A DNA stretch of 64,000 nucleotides from Streptomyces sp. TLI_235 (GCA_002300355.1 NSGV01000001.1:1550001-1614000); one strand, 5' to 3'; positions 8,803 to 18,425 are shown, counted from the stretch's first letter. Numbers and translations: made by a program. The notes: a model not told the origin generated them from the letters alone.

Positions 8803-9975
8803 ATGCGACTGCTGCATACCTCCGACTGGCACCTCGGCCGCTCCTTCCACCGGGAGAGCCTGCACGACGCCCAGCGCGCCTTCCTCGACCACCTGGTGGC
8901 CGTGGCCGAGGCCGAGCGGGTGGACGCCGTGCTGGTCGCGGGCGACGTGTACGACCGGGCGCTGCCCGGCCTGGAGGCGGTCGCGCTCTTCGACGACGTC
9001 CTCGTCCGGCTCGCCCGGCTCGGCGTGCCGACGGTCTTCATCAGCGGCAACCACGACTCCGCCCGGCGGCTCGGCGTCGCCGCCCGGCTGATCGACCGGG
9101 CCGGCATCCACCTGCGGACGGATCCGGACGGCTGCGCGGAGCCCGTGCTGCTCGCCGACGAGCACGGCCCGGTCGCCGTCTACGGCCTGCCCTACCTGGA
9201 GCCGGCCCTCGTCCGCGAGCGATTCGGGCTGGCCGGGGGCGGCCACGAGCAGGTGCTCGGCGCCGCCATGGACGCCGTCCGCGCCGACCTCGCCGCCCGC
9301 CCGGCGGGCACCCGGGCGGTCGTCCTCGCGCACGCCTTCGTCACCGGCGGCGCCCCCAGCGACAGCGAGCGCGACATCACCGTCGGCGGCGTGGCGAGCG
9401 TGCCCGCCGCGGTCTTCGACGGCGTCCACTACGCCGCCCTCGGCCACCTGCACGGCAGCCAGCGGCTCGCCCCGCACCTGCGCTACAGCGGCTCCCCGCT
9501 CGCCTACTCCTTCTCCGAGGCCGACCACCGCAAGACCATGTGGCTGGTCGAGCTGGCCGCCGACGGCTCGATCGCCGAGGAGCGCCGGATCGACTGCCCG
9601 CAGCCCCGCCGGCTGGCCCGGCTGCGCGGCCGGCTCGCCGAGCTGCTGGCGGCCGAGGAGCACACCTGGGCCGAGGACTGCTGGGTGCAGGCCACCCTCA
9701 CCGACCCGGCGCGGCCCGCCGAGCCGATGGAGTCACTGCGGCGGCGCTTCCCGCACACCCTCCAGCTGCTCTTCGAGCCCGAGCCGGTCGAGGGCGACCG
9801 GCACCCCTCGTACGCGGCCAGGGTCAGCGGGCGCTCCGACCTGGAGATCGCGGAGGGCTTCGTCCGGCACGTCCGGCCGGGCAGCACGCTCGGCGCGCAC
9901 GAACGCGACTGGCTGGCCGAGGGCTTCGAGGCCGTCCGCCGCGAGGCCGAGCTCGCCCGGGAGGCCGCCCGATGA
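8803..9975 (+). CDS. sbcD: Exonuclease subunit SbcD (Mre11-type)
   Basis: This 390-aa metallophosphoesterase is the nuclease subunit of the SbcCD (Mre11-Rad50) complex, which cleaves hairpins and blocked DNA ends. Metal-binding motifs are visible in order: DWHLG near residue 9, GDVYD near 48, GNHDS near 84, and later AHAFVTGG and GHLHGSQ. The C-terminal capping region (HTLQLLFEPEP and following) fits SbcD. The ATG at 8803 is preferred; a GTG six bases upstream is in frame. Its last bases overlap the sbcC start (ATGA), giving a two-gene operon and stoichiometric expression. Confidence 0.95.
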   Translation: MRLLHTSDWHLGRSFHRESLHDAQRAFLDHLVAVAEAERVDAVLVAGDVYDRALPGLEAVALFDDVLVRLARLGVPTVFISGNHDSARRLGVAARLIDRAGIHLRTDPDGCAEPVLLADEHGPVAVYGLPYLEPALVRERFGLAGGGHEQVLGAAMDAVRADLAARPAGTRAVVLAHAFVTGGAPSDSERDITVGGVASVPAAVFDGVHYAALGHLHGSQRLAPHLRYSGSPLAYSFSEADHRKTMWLVELAADGSIAEERRIDCPQPRRLARLRGRLAELLAAEEHTWAEDCWVQATLTDPARPAEPMESLRRRFPHTLQLLFEPEPVEGDRHPSYAARVSGRSDLEIAEGFVRHVRPGSTLGAHERDWLAEGFEAVRREAELAREAAR

Positions 9976-12900
9976 GGCTGCACCGGCTCACCCTCACGGC
10001 CTTCGGGCCGTTCGCCGGCACCGAGGAGGTGGACTTCGACCGGCTCGCCTCGTCCGGGCTCTTCCTGCTGCGCGGCGCGACGGGCGCGGGCAAGTCCAGC
10101 GTGCTCGACGCGGTCTGCTACGCCGTCTACGGCGAGGTGCCCGGCGCCCGCCGGGGCAACCCGCTGCGCAGCGACCACGCCGCACCGGGCCTTCTCACCG
10201 AGGTCCGGCTCGACCTCACCCTCGGCAGCCGGCGGCTGGAGATCACCCGCAGCCCCGAGCAGCAGCGCCCCAAGCTGCGCGGCACCGGCACCACCACCGA
10301 GAAGGCGCAGACCCTGTTGCGCGAGTGGGTCGCCGACACCGGCGACGGCGAGCCCGGCTGGCGGGCCGTCAGCCGCTCCCACCAGGAGGCCGGCGAGGAG
10401 ATCCGGCGCCTGGTCGGCATGAGCCGGGAGCAGTTCTGCCAGGTCGTCCTGCTGCCGCAGGGCGACTTCGCGCGGTTCCTGCGGGCCGACACCAAGCAGC
10501 GGGCCGAGCTGCTCGGCCGGCTCTTCGACACCCAGCGGTTCGGCCAGGTCGAGCGGTGGCTCGCCGAACGCCGGCTCCGCCAGGAGGCGGCCGTCCGGGA
10601 CGGCCGGCAGCGGCTGCGCGACCTCGCCGCCCGCGCCGAGGAGGCGGCCGGTGCGGGCGCCGAGCCGGCCGACGGCCTGGTGCCGGCCGAGGACGGCACC
10701 GCGGCGAGCGCCGCCGGGCTTGTCGACGGCGTGCTCGGCTGGGCCGCGATCCTGCGCTCCCAGGCCGCCGAGCAGCGGGCGGTGGCCGACGCCGCCCTCG
10801 ACGCGGCCCGGGAGGCCCAGGCCGGGGCGGACGGGCGGCGGCGCGCCGAGGACACCCTCGCCGAGCGGCAGCAGCGGCACGCCGCGGCGGTCCGCACCGC
10901 ACTGCGGCTCACCGAGGAGGGCGCCGCGCTCGGGGCCGAGCGCCGCGTGCTGGCCGCCGCCCGGGCCGCACTGGGCGTCGAGTCGGCGCTCCGGCTGCGG
11001 GCCGCCGCCGAGCGGGCGCACGCCGCCGCGGCCGAGACCGAACGGGAGCGCCGGGCGGCCCTGCGGCCGCTCCTCGGCGCGGCGGTGCCGGTCCGTACGG
11101 GCGGCGGGGCGGCCCGCTCCGGCGGCACCGGCGGGGTGCTGCTGCCGCATCAGGGCGGCCCGGCCGAGCCGCCGTCCGTCGAGGCGGACGCCGCCGCGCT
11201 GGCCGCCGCCGAGCGCCGGCTGCGCACCGCGGTCGGCGAGCTCGCCGCGGGCCGCGAGGCCGAGCGGCGCCACGGGGCCGCGGGCCGCGAGGAGGCCGAA
11301 CTGGCCGGCCGCCGGGACGCCGCCGAGCAGCTCGTCGAGGACGCCCGGGAGTGGCTGTCCGACGCCGACGACCGGATGAAGGAACTGCGGACCCGGCAGG
11401 CGGCCGCCGAGGCCGCCGCCGAGACGGTGCACCGGCTCGACGAGCGGCGGGCCGAGCTGGCCGGCCGCCGGGCCGCCGCGGACCGCCGGGACGCGCTGCG
11501 GGCCGACCTCGCCGGCGCCGAACGGCAGGAGCTCGACCTGCACGCGCAGGCGCTCGCCGCCCGCGGACGGGTGCTCGACCTGCAGGAGCGCCGGCTCGCC
11601 GGGATGGCGGCCGAGCTCGCCGGTGCACTGCGCGCAGGCAGCCCCTGCCGGGTGTGCGGCGCCGCCGAGCACCCCGCCCCGGCCGTGCCGGGCGAGGGCC
11701 AGGTGACGGCCGAGGACCAGCGTGACGCCGCCGCCGCGCAGGCCGGTGCCGAGCAGCGCCACGAGGCGGCCCGCCACCGGGTCGGCGAGCTGCGCACGGC
11801 CGAGGCGGCGGCGCTCGCCGTCGCCGGGGAGACGGGATCGGCCGAGCTCGCCGAGGCACTCGCCGGGGTGGAGGGCGAGCGGTCGGCCGCCGTCCGGCAG
11901 GCCGACGGGCTCGGTGCGGCCGTCCGGACGATCGAGCAGTTCACCGCCGAGCGGCGCCGCCGCGAGGAGCAGCTGCGCGCGGGCGGCGCCGACGCGGCCG
12001 CCGCCGACGCCCGGCTGCAGGACCTGGCCGCCGAGCGGCACCGGCTCGCCGCGCAGATCTCCGCCGCCCGCGGCGACGCCCCCTCGGTGGCGGACCGCGC
12101 CCGGCAGCTGGAGGACGCCGCCCGCGGGGTGGCCGCGGCGCTGGCCGCCGTGCACGCGGCCGCGGAGACGGCCGCCCGGCTGGCCGAGGCCGAGCAGGAG
12201 CTGCTGCGGGCCACCGCGGAGGCCGGGTTCGGCAGCCCGGAGGAGGCCGGCGCGGCGGTGCTGCCCGCCGTCGACCGGGCGGCGTTGGAGGCCCGGCTGG
12301 ACGCGCACGACCGGGCGGTGGCGGCGGTCGAGGCCGAGCTGGCCGGGCCGGAGCTGGTGGCGGCGGCCGCCCTGCCGCCGGCCGATCCGGCCGCGGCCGG
12401 GGCGGAGCAGGCCCGGGCCGCCGACCGGTTGCAGCGGGCCGCCGCGGAGGCGGGTGCCGCGGAGCGGCGCTGCGCCGCGCTGGCCAGGATCGGCGCAGAG
12501 CTGGCAGAGCTGGCCACGGCCCTGGCTCCGGAGCTGGCCGAGTTCGGCCGGATCAGCCGGCTCGCCGCCCTGGTGGCCGGTGCCCCGGCGGAGAACGCGC
12601 TGCGGATGCGGCTGGAGTCGTACGTGCTGGCGGCCCGGCTGGAGCAGGTCGCCGCGGCGGCGAGCGCCCGGCTGGTGCGGATGTCCGGCGGCCGGTACAC
12701 GCTGGTGCACAGCGACGGCCCGGTCGCGGGCACCAAGCGCTCCGGTCTCTCGCTGCGGGTGGTGGATGCCTGGACGGGCCGCGACCGGGACACCGCGACG
12801 CTGTCCGGCGGCGAGAGCTTCTTCGCCTCGCTGGCGCTGGCGCTGGGCCTGGCCGACGTGGTGACGGACGAGGCGGGTGGCATGCCGCTGGACACCCTCT

Positions 12901-13103
12901 TCATCGACGAGGGCTTCGGCAGCCTCGACGAACAGGCCCTGGAGGAGGTCATGGACGTCCTCGACGGGCTGCGCGAGCGGGACCGCGCGGTGGGCATCGT
13001 CAGCCATGTCGCCGACCTGCGCGGCCGGATCCCCTCGCAGCTGCTGGTACGCAAGCACCGGCACGGCTCGACGCTGGCGATCGCCGCCCGCGAGGACGCC
13101 TGA
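9972..13103 (+). CDS. sbcC: Exonuclease ATPase subunit SbcC (Rad50-type)
   Basis: This 1043-aa SMC-like ATPase partners SbcD. The N-terminal Walker A is GATGAGKSS (residues ~36-44) and the Q-loop region contains VVLLPQGDFARFLRA. A long Ala/Glu/Arg coiled coil from ~210 to 900 is interrupted near residue 558 by the zinc hook CRVCG. The C-terminal lobe has signature LSGGESFFASLALALGLA (~944) and Walker B LDTLFIDEGFGSLDEQ (~973). The start overlaps the sbcD stop in ATGA. Length and domain order are normal. It bridges and processes DNA ends in the cytoplasm. Confidence 0.95.
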   Translation: MRLHRLTLTAFGPFAGTEEVDFDRLASSGLFLLRGATGAGKSSVLDAVCYAVYGEVPGARRGNPLRSDHAAPGLLTEVRLDLTLGSRRLEITRSPEQQRPKLRGTGTTTEKAQTLLREWVADTGDGEPGWRAVSRSHQEAGEEIRRLVGMSREQFCQVVLLPQGDFARFLRADTKQRAELLGRLFDTQRFGQVERWLAERRLRQEAAVRDGRQRLRDLAARAEEAAGAGAEPADGLVPAEDGTAASAAGLVDGVLGWAAILRSQAAEQRAVADAALDAAREAQAGADGRRRAEDTLAERQQRHAAAVRTALRLTEEGAALGAERRVLAAARAALGVESALRLRAAAERAHAAAAETERERRAALRPLLGAAVPVRTGGGAARSGGTGGVLLPHQGGPAEPPSVEADAAALAAAERRLRTAVGELAAGREAERRHGAAGREEAELAGRRDAAEQLVEDAREWLSDADDRMKELRTRQAAAEAAAETVHRLDERRAELAGRRAAADRRDALRADLAGAERQELDLHAQALAARGRVLDLQERRLAGMAAELAGALRAGSPCRVCGAAEHPAPAVPGEGQVTAEDQRDAAAAQAGAEQRHEAARHRVGELRTAEAAALAVAGETGSAELAEALAGVEGERSAAVRQADGLGAAVRTIEQFTAERRRREEQLRAGGADAAAADARLQDLAAERHRLAAQISAARGDAPSVADRARQLEDAARGVAAALAAVHAAAETAARLAEAEQELLRATAEAGFGSPEEAGAAVLPAVDRAALEARLDAHDRAVAAVEAELAGPELVAAAALPPADPAAAGAEQARAADRLQRAAAEAGAAERRCAALARIGAELAELATALAPELAEFGRISRLAALVAGAPAENALRMRLESYVLAARLEQVAAAASARLVRMSGGRYTLVHSDGPVAGTKRSGLSLRVVDAWTGRDRDTATLSGGESFFASLALALGLADVVTDEAGGMPLDTLFIDEGFGSLDEQALEEVMDVLDGLRERDRAVGIVSHVADLRGRIPSQLLVRKHRHGSTLAIAAREDA

Positions 13104-13130
13104 CACCGCCCGGGCTGCCGGGTTGCGGTG
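13104..13130. terminator. Hairpin after sbcC
   Basis: CACCGC-CCGG at 13104-13113 pairs with CCGG-GTT-GCGGTG at 13118-13130, with a 3-nt bulge. It lies directly after the sbcC stop and before the convergent small gene, so it probably ends both transcripts. Confidence 0.5.
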
Positions 13131-13138
13131 ACGACCGG

Positions 13139-13378
13139 TCAGCCGGCGCAGGCGATCCGCTGGGCCTGCTGCCAGGTGCAGACGGCGCACAGGGTCGAGC
13201 CCGCGCGGTCCGCCGGGTACTCGGTCGGCTCGCCGCACAGCACGCAGTCCGCGCGCGGGCCGTCGCCGGCCGCCGGGGTCAGCCCCTGCACGGCCTCACC
13301 GGCCGCGGGGGCGAGCTCGCAGACCGCGTCGGGACGGGTGGTGGTCGCGGGGCCGGGGGTGGTGGCGGGCTCGGTCAT
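13139..13378 (-). CDS. Small putative zinc-ribbon protein, unknown function
   Basis: This 79-aa protein has two CxxC pairs, CVLC and CAVC, about 18 residues apart in its C-terminal half (CVLCGEP and TLCAVCTWQQ), consistent with a small zinc ribbon. The N-terminal ~40 residues are Pro/Thr/Ala-rich and probably disordered. The ATG at 13378 follows a GGAAGG ribosome site. It is convergent with sbcC and separated from the YjbQ gene by 111 nt. I do not recognise a named family, and the role is unknown. Confidence 0.65.
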   Translation of the reverse strand: MTEPATTPGPATTTRPDAVCELAPAAGEAVQGLTPAAGDGPRADCVLCGEPTEYPADRAGSTLCAVCTWQQAQRIACAG

Positions 13379-13489
13379 GGTCGCCTTCCGTCGTGGTGCC
13401 CGGGCCGTCCCGGGGCGGGGATGCGGGCGTCGGCACCGTCGGCAACGCCGTGGGTGGGCCCGGTATGCCCGGGCCGGGGCGGCCTCGGG

Positions 13490-13912
13490 TCAGCCGAGGA
13501 AGCTGAGCCGGACCGTTCGCCGCGGGTTGTCGACGTTGGTGTCGACTAGGACGACGGACTGCCAGATGCCGAGGGCGAGTTTGCCGCCGATCACCGGGAG
13601 GGTGGCGTGCGGGGCGACCAGCCCGGGCAGCACGTGGTCCCGGCCGTGGCCGGGGGTGCCGTGCCGGTGCCGCCAGCGGCCGTCGGCGGGGAGCAGGTCG
13701 CGCAGGACGGCCAGCAGGTCGTCGTCGCTGCCGGCGCCGGTCTCGACCACCGCGATGCCCGCGGTGGCGTGCGGGACGAAGACGTTGAGCAGTCCGTCAC
13801 GCCCGGCGGCGGCGGTGGTGAGGAAGGCCGCGCAGCGCTCGGTGATGTCGAGGGCGACCTCGCCCGCGCCGGTGGTGATCTCGAAGGTCAGCGTGTGGAA
13901 GGTGTCCGCCAT
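13490..13912 (-). CDS. YjbQ/UPF0047 family protein
   Basis: This 140-aa protein belongs to the YjbQ (UPF0047) family, sometimes annotated as secondary thiamine-phosphate synthase because E. coli YjbQ has weak activity of that kind. Family features are the N-terminal TLTFEITTGAGEVALDIT strand, LNVFVPHATAGIAV, and a cluster of likely metal-binding residues in RHRHGTPGHGRDHVLPGL. The C-terminus LGIWQSVVLVDTN is also typical. The length is normal. No thi genes are nearby, so a real role in thiamine metabolism is not supported here. Confidence 0.88.
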   Translation of the reverse strand: MADTFHTLTFEITTGAGEVALDITERCAAFLTTAAAGRDGLLNVFVPHATAGIAVVETGAGSDDDLLAVLRDLLPADGRWRHRHGTPGHGRDHVLPGLVAPHATLPVIGGKLALGIWQSVVLVDTNVDNPRRTVRLSFLG

Positions 13913-14068
13913 GGTGCCATCCTGACGTATCGCCGCCGCGGACCGGCGGACGTCCGCGGAGTGGGACGGCGGACATGACGAGGAACCGGCGGACTGACCG
14001 TCCGTCGGGTCGTCGGCCGGGTGTGCCCGGCCGGTGCTCGGCGCCGGCCGCGGGCGGCCTCTGCCGCG

Positions 14069-14344
14069 CTAGTGCCGGCTGCCGAACAGGCTGCGGCGCA
14101 GGCGGCGCAGCGGAGCGAGCAGCGACACACGGGCGGTGCGCCGGGGCGCCGTCCGGTTGCCGGCCGTGCCGGTGCCGCGCGGCGTCAGCTCCCTTATCAG
14201 GCCGAGGGCCTCCGCCGTGTCGACCGCCGAGAGCGCGGGCGCGCCGAGTACGGCCAGGTGGCGGTCGATCCGGCGGCCGGTCGTGCCGACACCGCACTGG
14301 ATCGCCGGCACTCGCGGCCGGGCTCGCACTTGCATCTGTTCCAT
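14069..14344 (-). CDS. Hypothetical basic protein
   Basis: A 91-aa open frame starts at an ATG preceded by GGGGTGGG and ends in a very basic tail (LAPLRRLRRSLFGSRH). The middle, HLAVLGAPALSAVDTAEALGLI, looks like an amphipathic helix or a small folded core. Codon third positions are strongly GC biased, as in its neighbours, which supports coding. I recognise no domain. It could be a small nucleoid- or membrane-associated protein, but that is a guess from charge alone. Confidence 0.5.
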   Translation of the reverse strand: MEQMQVRARPRVPAIQCGVGTTGRRIDRHLAVLGAPALSAVDTAEALGLIRELTPRGTGTAGNRTAPRRTARVSLLAPLRRLRRSLFGSRH

Positions 14345-15330
14345 CGTTTCCCACCCCTACGAGGCGCCAGGGCCGTGAGGCGAAGACTATCCGTGAGTGG
14401 CTGTCCGCGCGCAAGCGTCCTGGTGTTCTGCCACCGTATCGTGCGAACGGATCTGACACTTCACCAGATGACCGTGGCCTCGGTCACGACTGGGCATCGA
14501 TCAGTACCGACACAGCACCGCAGGTCGGGCATATCGGGCACGCTTCAAACCTGTCGATCGCAGCACGCCGGCTGCCGGAGCCGCGTACGGCTGCACGGGC
14601 CCGGCGCGCGGGGGCGGGGCGGGCTCCCGGGGTGCTGCCGGCGGGCTGCCCGCGCGGGTGACGCGACGGGCGGGCGGGTCACCGGTGCGGGTGAGAGTGG
14701 AGGTGGCCCCGGCGGGGGCGGAGCGGCCCGGCGGGCACCGGGTGGCAGCATCCGGAGGGGTCCGTCGGCGGCCCTGTGGGAACCCGCTCGGGCCGAGTGG
14801 GGGCCCAGGCGAGGCCGACACGGGAGACTGCCTTCACAACTTGAACGCGACCGAGGGATTGACGCGACGGAAACCTACAAGCAATATCTCTATAGACACG
14901 GAATTCCGAGCCACCCCTCAGCACTCCCTGTCGAATGAGTTCGACAGATGAAGAAAACTTCCGACACCTTCTGAGTCACTGTCCGGCCGTCTCGACGCTG
15001 CGGCGGCCCGACTCAGGTGCGGTGACGGACCGGCGGTCGGTCGTTGAGGGTCGGCCGGACCGCCAAACCGGACTGCCGGTGCCGCCGCTCGCACGGCGCG
15101 GCACCGGCGGTCGCGTTTTCCGGCCGTTTTCCCCCTCGTGTTCCACCTCGCCCCACCCCCTGCGCAGCTCCGTCACCAGCACCGTCCCGGTCTGGACCGG
15201 TCGGCAGCGGGCATACCCCGACACCCCGGCGATCACTTTCTGTCAACCGGCCGTCCACCTGTGCTGGCTACAGTGGGCAGTACCGGGCGAGCAGCCGCCG
15301 ACCCACTGTCCTGCGCGGAGTGACACGAGA
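14345..15330. other. 986-nt intergenic stretch with an AT-richer island
   Basis: No frame here has convincing protein character. The segment about 14855-14960 is clearly poorer in GC than its surroundings. It contains TTGACG (14858) and a TATAG-containing stretch some 25-30 nt later, which could be a promoter or the trace of a lost gene. A TACAGT at 15269-15274 is a candidate -10 for the glycosyltransferase downstream. A non-coding RNA is possible but not shown. Confidence 0.35.
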
Positions 15331-17580
15331 GTGAGCCCCCTCCTCAGCATCGTCCTGCCGGTCCACGGAGTGGAGCGCTTCCTCCCCGACTGCCTGGACT
15401 CCCTGGACGCGGACAGCGCCGCGCCCGGCGAGGTCGAGATCATCGCGGTGGACGACCTCTCCCCCGACGGCTGCGGCGCGGTCCTCGACCGGTACGCGGC
15501 CCGCGACCCCCGGCTGCGCGTCCATCACCTCACCGAGAACCAGGGCCTCGGCGGCGCCCGCGAGGTCGGTCTGGCCGACGCCCGCGGGCGCTGGGTGTGG
15601 TTCGTCGACAGCGACGACCGGCTGCTCGACGGCGCCCTCGACGCCGTCCTCGCCGAGCTGCGGAGCGAGGAGGAGCGCGCCGCGGCCGGGCTGCCCGCCG
15701 CCGACGTCCTGCTCACCGACTTCGAGCACGTCTACGGCGACGGCGGCACCGAGCCCAACCCGTGGCGCCGGTACCTGACCGGACCCGAGCTGGCCGCCGG
15801 CTGCACCGCCGCCGACCACCCCGACCTGCTGCGCGCCGTGATGGCCGTGTGGAACAAGGTGCTCCGCCGCGACTACCTGCTGGGTCTGGACGTCTCCTTC
15901 GGCCGCGGCTACTACGAGGACATCTCCGTCACCTACCCCGCGCTGCTCGCCGCCGGGCGGCTGCGTTTCCTCGACCGCCCCTGCTACTCCTACCGGCGCG
16001 GCCGCCCCGGGGCGATCACCAGCACCCCCTCCCCCAAGCACGCCGACGCCTTCGCCCAGTACGAGGCGATCTTCGCCTTCCTGGACCGCCGGCCGAGCCC
16101 GCTGCGCCCGGTCGTCTTCGAGCGGACCGTCCGGCAGGCGCTCACCGTCTACGACACCCCCGGCCTGGTGCCGGCGGCGCTCCGCCCGGACTTCTTCCGC
16201 CGGATCGCCGCCCACATCGCCCGGCACCGCCCACCGGGCCACCGCTTCCCGCGCGGTCCGCGCGGCCTGCCGTACCGGCTGGCGGCCCGCGGCGCCCGGC
16301 GCCGATACGACGAACTGCGCCGTGCCCGTGCGCTGCCGCGCGCCGCACTCCGGGGCACCCGCGCCGCCGTACCCCTGGTGCGCCGGGCGGTGCGCAGCGG
16401 CGCCCGGTTCACCGTGTACAACGCCTTCCGACGGCTGCCGCTGGACGAGCACCTCGCCGTGTACGCCGCCTACTGGCACCGCGGCTACGCCTGCAACCCC
16501 GCCGCCATCTACGAGCGGGCCCGCGAGCTCGCACCGCAGATCCGCGGCGTGTGGGTGGTGGAGACCCGTGCCCAGGCCGCCGCGCTGCCGCCGGGGGTCC
16601 CGTACGTCCTGGTGAACACGCCCGCCTACCTGCGGGCGATGGCCACCGCCACGTACTTCGTCAACAACGTCAACTTCCCGCACACCATGGCCAAGCGGCC
16701 GGGCACCGTGCACCTGCAGACCCAGCACGGCACCCCGCTCAAGAGCATGGGCATGGACCTGAAGGCGTACCCGGTCGCCGCGGACGGCATGGACTTCGGC
16801 CGGCTCCAGGAGGCCGTCGACCGCTGGGACTACCTGGTCTCCCCCAACCCGCACACCAGCGAGCACTTCGCCCGGGCCTTCCCCGGCCGCTACCGGATGC
16901 TGGAGACCGGCTACCCGCGCAACGACCGGCTGGCGCTGGCCGGCCCCGAGGAGTGCGCCGCCGTCCGCGAGGCGCTCGGCATCCCCGCCGGGCAGCGCAC
17001 CGTGCTGTACGCGCCGACGCACCGCGAGGCCCGCGGCGGCTACCTGCCGCTGCTCGACCTGGCCGAGCTGGCCCGCCGGCTCGGCCCCGGCCACACCGTG
17101 CTGGTGCGCGCCCACTACTTCCACACCGGCGGCCCGGGCGACCTGGCCGCCGGCCCGGACTCCGCGCGGATCGTCGACGTCTCCGACCACCCGGTGGTCG
17201 AGGACCTGTACCTCGCCTCGGACGCGCTGGTCACCGACTACTCCTCGATGATGTTCGACTACGCGGTGCTGGACCGGCCGATCACCGTGTTCGCCCCGGA
17301 CTGGGACGAGTACCGGGCCGTCCGCGGCGTCTACTTCGACCTGCTCGCCGAGCCGCCCGGCGCCGTCGCGGCCACCACCGCCGGGGTGGCCGACGCCCTG
17401 CTGACCGGCGACCCGGAGCCGGAGCTGCGGGCCCGCTTCCGCGAGCGGTTCTGTCCCTGGGACGACGGGCACGCCGCGGAGCGCGTCGTCCGCGAGGTCT
17501 TCCCCGCGACGGCACCGGCCGCCGCCCGCGCGGACCACCGGGACGGTCACCGCCCGGCGCCGCCCCTGCGCACCGGGTGA
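15331..17580 (+). CDS. Fused GT2 glycosyltransferase / CDP-glycerol glycerophosphotransferase
   Basis: This 749-aa protein joins two wall-polymer enzymes. Residues ~1-230 form a GT-A glycosyltransferase of family 2 (LLSIVLPVHGVERFLPDCLDSL, then the DxD-type WFVDSDDRLLDGAL). Residues ~360-730 match the TagF/TagB-type Glyphos_transf domain, with VHLQTQHGTPLKSMG, the phosphate-binding VLYAPTHREARGG and DALVTDYSSMMFDYAVL. It probably makes or extends a teichoic-acid-like glycerol-phosphate or glycosylated cell-wall polymer at the cytoplasmic membrane face. The GTG start has GGAG 10 nt upstream; a longer reading would add ~130 residues of non-family sequence. It stands 173 nt from an acyltransferase gene. 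Confidence 0.88.
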   Translation: MSPLLSIVLPVHGVERFLPDCLDSLDADSAAPGEVEIIAVDDLSPDGCGAVLDRYAARDPRLRVHHLTENQGLGGAREVGLADARGRWVWFVDSDDRLLDGALDAVLAELRSEEERAAAGLPAADVLLTDFEHVYGDGGTEPNPWRRYLTGPELAAGCTAADHPDLLRAVMAVWNKVLRRDYLLGLDVSFGRGYYEDISVTYPALLAAGRLRFLDRPCYSYRRGRPGAITSTPSPKHADAFAQYEAIFAFLDRRPSPLRPVVFERTVRQALTVYDTPGLVPAALRPDFFRRIAAHIARHRPPGHRFPRGPRGLPYRLAARGARRRYDELRRARALPRAALRGTRAAVPLVRRAVRSGARFTVYNAFRRLPLDEHLAVYAAYWHRGYACNPAAIYERARELAPQIRGVWVVETRAQAAALPPGVPYVLVNTPAYLRAMATATYFVNNVNFPHTMAKRPGTVHLQTQHGTPLKSMGMDLKAYPVAADGMDFGRLQEAVDRWDYLVSPNPHTSEHFARAFPGRYRMLETGYPRNDRLALAGPEECAAVREALGIPAGQRTVLYAPTHREARGGYLPLLDLAELARRLGPGHTVLVRAHYFHTGGPGDLAAGPDSARIVDVSDHPVVEDLYLASDALVTDYSSMMFDYAVLDRPITVFAPDWDEYRAVRGVYFDLLAEPPGAVAATTAGVADALLTGDPEPELRARFRERFCPWDDGHAAERVVREVFPATAPAAARADHRDGHRPAPPLRTG

Positions 17581-17753
17581 CGGTCCGTCAGCCTACCCTG
17601 TCCGGCTGCGCGACCGCGCCGGTGCGCAGCGTGACGAGAATCGCAGCCGGACCGCGCCGGGAGGGAGTGGACGCACGCCGGGGTGCATGTCGTAATGTGC
17701 GGACTGATCCCGGGCCGACCGGTCGGGACACGTCGGCCGGCCAGGGAGGGCCC

Positions 17754-18425
17754 ATGCTCAACCTCATCACGAAGCTCGTGCTCAAGCCGCTGGCGAAGAC
17801 CGTCTACCGGCCGGTCGTCGAGGGCCTGGAGCACATGCCTCGCAAGGGTGGGGTGATCCTGGCCAGCAACCACCTGTCCTTCATCGACAGCGTGGTGATC
17901 CCGCTGACGGCCCCGCGACAGGTGTACTTCCTGGCCAAGGCCGAGTACTTCACCGGCACCGGGCTCAAGGGCGCGATCTCCCGCGCGTTCTTCACCTCGG
18001 TGATCAACGCCGTGCCGGTCGAGCGCGGCGAGATCCGGGCCGCCGCCGCCTCCCTGGAGCAGGCGCTGGAGATCCTCAACGACGGCAAGGCCTTCGGCAT
18101 CTACCCGGAGGGCACCCGCTCGCTGGACGGCCGCCTCTACAAGGGCAAGACGGGCGTGGCCTGGCTGGCGCTGACCGCCGGCGTGCCGGTCGTCCCGGTC
18201 GCCCTGGAGGGCCCGCAGGAGATCCTCCCGGTCGGCCGGCGCATCCCGCGGATCCGCAGGGTGACGGTGCGCTTCGGCAAGCCGCTGCACTTCCCCGAGC
18301 TGCACGGCCAGGCCCGCTCGGCCCGGGCCCGCCGCCAGGTCACCGACGAGGTGATGGCGGCCATCCACGCCCTCTCCGGCCAGGAGCTGGCGGAGGCCTA
18401 CAACGAGGCCCCGAAGGCCGCCTGA
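17754..18425 (+). CDS. plsC: 1-acyl-sn-glycerol-3-phosphate acyltransferase
   Basis: This 223-aa PlsC-family enzyme acylates lysophosphatidic acid to phosphatidic acid, or a related glycerolipid acceptor, at the membrane. Motif I is NHLSFIDS (HX4D catalytic pair), motif III is YPEGTRSLDGRLYKGKTG, and VPVVPVALEG is also typical. Length and order match short actinobacterial homologues. The ATG has GGGAGGG just upstream. The 3' end overlaps the convergent hydrolase gene by 28 nt. The preceding glycerol-phosphate polymer enzyme makes a lipid or wall-polymer context reasonable. Confidence 0.9.
   Translation: MLNLITKLVLKPLAKTVYRPVVEGLEHMPRKGGVILASNHLSFIDSVVIPLTAPRQVYFLAKAEYFTGTGLKGAISRAFFTSVINAVPVERGEIRAAAASLEQALEILNDGKAFGIYPEGTRSLDGRLYKGKTGVAWLALTAGVPVVPVALEGPQEILPVGRRIPRIRRVTVRFGKPLHFPELHGQARSARARRQVTDEVMAAIHALSGQELAEAYNEAPKAA

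Noticed and set aside
14021..14938. 305-codon plus-strand frame in the 14-15 kb gap
   Set aside because: It overlaps the more credible minus-strand small gene, its composition is that of a chance frame, and no domain is visible.
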